Positions 61,135 to 64,000 of a DNA stretch of 64,000 bases are shown here, piece by piece. A program made the translations under genes and the position numbers. The notes below the pieces were generated by a model. It made no database searches. It was not told the origin of the DNA and saw nothing but the letters and a program-made list of their open reading frames with translations. The stretch is from Chryseobacterium candidae. Lineage in GTDB: Bacteria; Bacteroidota; Bacteroidia; Flavobacteriales; Weeksellaceae. Each line of letters begins with the position of its first letter. Within the stretch, counting starts at the first letter, position 1. The stretch spans positions 78,983-142,982 of the forward strand of contig NZ_SDLV01000018.1 of the NCBI RefSeq assembly GCF_004916905.1. Direction: 5' to 3'.

Positions 61135-63171
61135 TTATCCAAACGCTCTTTTCAGCAAACTTTCTACTTTTGGTTCACTACCTCTGAAATTTTTATAAAG
61201 CTCCATCGGATCTTTTGTTCCGCCCGAAGAAAGTAATACTTTATATTTGGCTGCAATCTCAGGATTAAAAATTCCGTTTTCTTTGAAATACTGGAAAGCA
61301 TCAGCATCCAGAACTTCCGCCCATTTGTAAGAATAATATCCTGCAGAATATCCTCCCTGGAAAATGTGTGAGAAACTTGGGCTCATTGCTGTTTCAGCAT
61401 TAGAAGGGTAAAGAGTGGTTGCTTGGGTATATTTATCTTCAAACTCTTTAACGCTTTCGTTCTCCAGTTCTGCCACTTTTGTGTGATAGTTCATATCCAG
61501 AAGTCCAAAACCTAGCTGTCTTAAAGTCTGATATCCTTCCATGAAGTTTTTAGACTGCTCAATTTTTTCAATTTTTTCGTCAGGAAGTACTTCTCCGGTC
61601 TTATAATGTGTTGCAAAAGTTTTTAAGAATTCCGGCTCATAGCAGAAATTTTCCAGAAACTGTGACGGAAGTTCTACAAAGTCCCATTTCACAGAAGTTC
61701 CGGAAAGAGTAGGATATTGAGTATCTGCCATCATCCCGTGAAGTGCATGCCCAAACTCGTGGAATAAAGTAGTCACTTCCTGGAAAGTCAGTAAGCTAGG
61801 GGTATCTTTTGTTGGTTTGCTGAAGTTGCAGACAATGGAAATATGAGGACGGGAATTTTCCCCGTTTCGCTTGTATTGATTTTTGTAGCTGGTCATCCAT
61901 GCGCCGGCTCTTTTTCCTTTTCTCGGAAAATAATCAACGTATAATAACGCCTTGTAGCTGTCAGCCTGAGTGGAGCCGAAGGCCTCTTTTACTTCATATA
62001 CTTTTACATCTTCGTGGTATTTCGGAATGTCATTTCTTTCCTCAAAAGTCAGTCCGAAAAGTTCTCCAGCCAGCCCGAATACAGCATCCTGTACCTGGTT
62101 TAACGGAAAATAGGGTTTTAATTCTTCATCATTAAGATCAAATTTCGCCTTACGAAGTTTTTCAGCATAGAATGCATGGTCGTAACCTTGCATTTCCTCA
62201 ATTCCGTCAGCTTTTGCTAACGCTTTTAATTCTTCAATTTCTTTATCAGCATACGGTTTTGCTTTGGTCAGAAGTTCATTTAAAAAATCCAAAACTTTTA
62301 CCGGAGACTTGGCCATTCTTTCTTCAAGAACGAAATCAGCGTAGTTTTTATATCCTAAAAGTTCAGCTTTTTGTTGTTTTAAATTCAGAAGTTCTTTAAT
62401 CAAATTCTGATTGTCAAATTCACCACCATCGAAAGACTTTTTACCATTGGCTAAAGCCAGTTCCTTTCTCAGTTCACGGTTTTCAGCATAGGTCATGAAT
62501 GGAATATAGCTTGGATACTGTAAAGTGACCACCCAGCCTTCAAGATTCCTTTCTTTCGCTTCTTCAGCATATTGATCAATGATCGCCCCAGGAATTCCTG
62601 CAAGATCTTCCTTATTGGTGATATGTTTAAAATAAGCATTGGTGGATGCCAGTACATTCTGTCCGAACTGTAAAGATTTTAAAGAAAGATCCATGCTGAT
62701 TTTCTTTAATTTTTCTTTGTCTTCCTCATTCAGTAAAGCTCCGCTTCTTACAAAACCTTTGTAGGTTTCATTCAAAAGCATTTCCTGCTCTTCATTCAGA
62801 TTATATTTTTCCTTTTCATCATATACTTTTTTAATTTTGTTGAAAAGGGCTTCGTTTTGAGAAATTTTTGAAGAATATTCCGTTAAAATTGGTGAAACCT
62901 CCTGTGCAATCTGCTGAATTTCATCGCTGGTCTCTGCAGAATTTAAATTGAAAAAAATATTGGATACCACATCCAGCTGTTCTCCGGAATAGGCCAATGC
63001 TTCAATAACATTTTCAAAAGTAGGAGCTTCAGAATTATTGACAATCGCATCAATTTCTGCTTCAGATTGTTGAATTAAATCTTTAAATGCCGGAAGATAA
63101 TCTTCATTTTTAATGACATCAAACGGGGCTGAATGATATGGAGTGTTAAATTTTTCTGTTAAAATATTCAT
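61135..63171 (-). CDS. M3 family metallopeptidase (oligopeptidase/Dcp-like)
   Basis: 678 residues from the ATG at 63171 (MNILTEKFNTPYHSAPFD). An upstream in-frame ATG at 63210 adds 13 residues without family similarity. The zinc site HEFGHALHGM is in the C-terminal third, preceded by LTFQEVTTLF. Further conserved parts: GYYSYKWAEVLDADAF and SSGGTKDPMELYKNF. It hydrolyses oligopeptides. No signal peptide, so cytoplasmic. TAnnTTTG element at 63233-63240. Confidence 0.93.
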   Translation of the reverse strand: MNILTEKFNTPYHSAPFDVIKNEDYLPAFKDLIQQSEAEIDAIVNNSEAPTFENVIEALAYSGEQLDVVSNIFFNLNSAETSDEIQQIAQEVSPILTEYSSKISQNEALFNKIKKVYDEKEKYNLNEEQEMLLNETYKGFVRSGALLNEEDKEKLKKISMDLSLKSLQFGQNVLASTNAYFKHITNKEDLAGIPGAIIDQYAEEAKERNLEGWVVTLQYPSYIPFMTYAENRELRKELALANGKKSFDGGEFDNQNLIKELLNLKQQKAELLGYKNYADFVLEERMAKSPVKVLDFLNELLTKAKPYADKEIEELKALAKADGIEEMQGYDHAFYAEKLRKAKFDLNDEELKPYFPLNQVQDAVFGLAGELFGLTFEERNDIPKYHEDVKVYEVKEAFGSTQADSYKALLYVDYFPRKGKRAGAWMTSYKNQYKRNGENSRPHISIVCNFSKPTKDTPSLLTFQEVTTLFHEFGHALHGMMADTQYPTLSGTSVKWDFVELPSQFLENFCYEPEFLKTFATHYKTGEVLPDEKIEKIEQSKNFMEGYQTLRQLGFGLLDMNYHTKVAELENESVKEFEDKYTQATTLYPSNAETAMSPSFSHIFQGGYSAGYYSYKWAEVLDADAFQYFKENGIFNPEIAAKYKVLLSSGGTKDPMELYKNFRGSEPKVESLLKRAFG

Positions 63172-63232
63172 TTTTGGATCTTTTTGTATAAGGTAAATGT
63201 AATGATTCATTGGGAATCACAGCTCAAATGCT

Positions 63233-63240
63233 CAAAAATA
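63233..63240 (-). promoter_or_regulatory. TAnnTTTG promoter element, M3 peptidase gene
   Basis: TATTTTTG on the - strand, 61 bases before the start at 63171. Confidence 0.45.
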
Positions 63241-63384
63241 ATGCCTCACTGGCAAGTTGTGACAAAAATACCTTATCTTTAATTAATCTTGTCATATGGA
63301 AAGAAGGAGTGATGTGGGAATATTTAATTTTGAAAACAGATTTAAAAGTCATCATTAAAATAAATAACCTTAAATATATAGACT

Positions 63385-63915
63385 ATGAAAACACTCTTAA
63401 AAATTATCGGTATCATCATCGTACTGATTCTTATCTATGCTGTCATTGCTGTGCTGGCTTTCAGTAAAGACTATCACTATGAAAAATCTGTTGTCATCAA
63501 CGCACCCCAGGAAAAAGTATGGACTTATACGGGGAACTTAAAAGGATATAACCAATGGGATCCTTTCTCCAAAGCCGATAAAAATATTGTGATTACCTAT
63601 TCAGGAGAAGGAGATAAATTAGGAGATTCTTATCACTGGAAGGGTGATAAGAATGTAGGGGAAGGTGAACAATCTATTACCGAACTGATCCCTAATCAGA
63701 AAATGGCGACAAAACTTCACTTTATAGAACCTTTTGAAGGAGATGCAAAAGCTAATATTGTGCTGACTCGTGAAGGGAATGGAACCAGAGTAACCTGGAT
63801 GATAGATAATGAACTGAATAGTATGATGAAGATTATGAAGCCTATGATGGATAATAACATGGATAAAATGTTTGGCCAGGGTCTGGATAATCTTAAGAAA
63901 CTTGCTGAAAAATAA
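63385..63915 (+). CDS. SRPBCC family membrane-anchored protein
   Basis: 176 residues. One N-terminal membrane helix (IIGIIIVLILIYAVIAVLAF) anchors a polyketide-cyclase-like SRPBCC domain: YEKSVVINAPQEKVWTYTGNLKGYNQWDPFSKADKN, YHWKGDKNVGEGEQSITELIP, and the long C-terminal helix MDKMFGQGLDNLKKLAEK. The domain faces either side of the membrane; no catalytic motif is known. Ligand unknown. A hairpin terminator follows. Confidence 0.9.
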   Translation: MKTLLKIIGIIIVLILIYAVIAVLAFSKDYHYEKSVVINAPQEKVWTYTGNLKGYNQWDPFSKADKNIVITYSGEGDKLGDSYHWKGDKNVGEGEQSITELIPNQKMATKLHFIEPFEGDAKANIVLTREGNGTRVTWMIDNELNSMMKIMKPMMDNNMDKMFGQGLDNLKKLAEK

Positions 63916-63919
63916 TGTG

Positions 63920-63950
63920 AAAGCCTTGTAAAGTTTACAGGGCTTTATTA
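63920..63950 (+). terminator. terminator hairpin after the SRPBCC gene
   Basis: About 11-13 pairs, AAAGCCTTGTAAA with TTTACAGGGCTTT, then a weak T-rich tract (ATTATTCAT). Confidence 0.6.
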
Positions 63951-63957
63951 TTCATAT

Positions 63958-64000
63958 TGTCCCGTCCTAAAATAAGTTGACACTTAATCAACTTATATTA
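63958..64000. mobile_element. possible left end of an insertion sequence, cut by the window
   Basis: TGTCCCGTCCTAAAATAAGT starts at 63958 and is followed by a 9-bp inverted repeat ATAAGTTGA / TCAACTTAT (63972-63980, 63988-63996). TG-initiated ends of this kind occur in IS3-type elements of Flavobacteriia. The element itself, including any transposase, would lie beyond the window. Confidence 0.4.

Noticed and set aside
63210..63467. 85-codon frame before the last SRPBCC gene
   Set aside because: It overlaps the start of the SRPBCC gene in another frame and has no recognisable features.

Overview
The window is chromosomal DNA of a low-GC member of the Bacteroidota, most likely a Chryseobacterium-like flavobacterium (Weeksellaceae). 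The reasons are the Bacteroidota promoter signature TAnnTTTG in front of about 25 genes, the general lack of Shine-Dalgarno sequences, several starts with almost no 5' leader, and families typical of this group (DUF6427, DUF6341, DUF3109, OstA-like, START-like, flavobacterial KUP, a lone PdhB). No rRNA, tRNA or CRISPR array is visible.

Layout. 1-1,874: end of a membrane-protein gene and a two-component system (HisKA_3 kinase, LuxR-type regulator). 1,993-3,348: a DUF2235/Tle1-like protein lacking the usual serine nucleophile. 3,541-14,851: ABC-F protein, a TonB-receptor operon (small His/Cys protein, receptor, lipoprotein), trigger factor, a LolA-like secreted protein and a large M16 peptidase with an altered zinc motif. 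14,876-17,833: DUF3109/DUF6427, DUF6341, universal stress protein and an FAH-family enzyme. 17,834-22,898: an AT-rich accessory stretch with a secreted protein carrying two discoidin-like repeats, a small DNA-binding-like fragment, a membrane-anchored AraC regulator and a 19-bp hairpin. 22,899-40,096: housekeeping (exonuclease, PssA, LTA-synthase-like enzyme, PdhB, KUP, Fur-like, OstA-like, aminotransferases, amidase, AlgH, PdxH, HU, PanD, flippase-like protein).

40,210-46,133 is the most system-like locus: TerD, TerD, two vWA (TerY-like) proteins, a PP2C phosphatase and a kinase-like protein, all on one strand with very short gaps. It matches the architecture of the Ter-associated TerY-phosphatase-kinase modules, here with two vWA proteins and an extra Ig-like domain on the phosphatase. 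It is followed by a dispersed hairpin repeat.

46,331-64,000: GNAT, a repeat region, TyrS preceded by a probable attenuator (32-codon leader with Tyr-Tyr followed by a terminator), an AraC/NAD(P)H-oxidoreductase pair, Crp-SDR, a TetR-MFS efflux pair with two matching palindromic operators, two decayed genes (a beta-lactamase-fold hydrolase with one in-frame stop and a 5'-truncated methyltransferase), an ArsR-SRPBCC-SRPBCC operon with its operator, small proteins, an M3 peptidase, an SRPBCC protein, and at the very end a possible insertion-sequence end.

All functional statements rest on reading motifs by eye; no database search was run.
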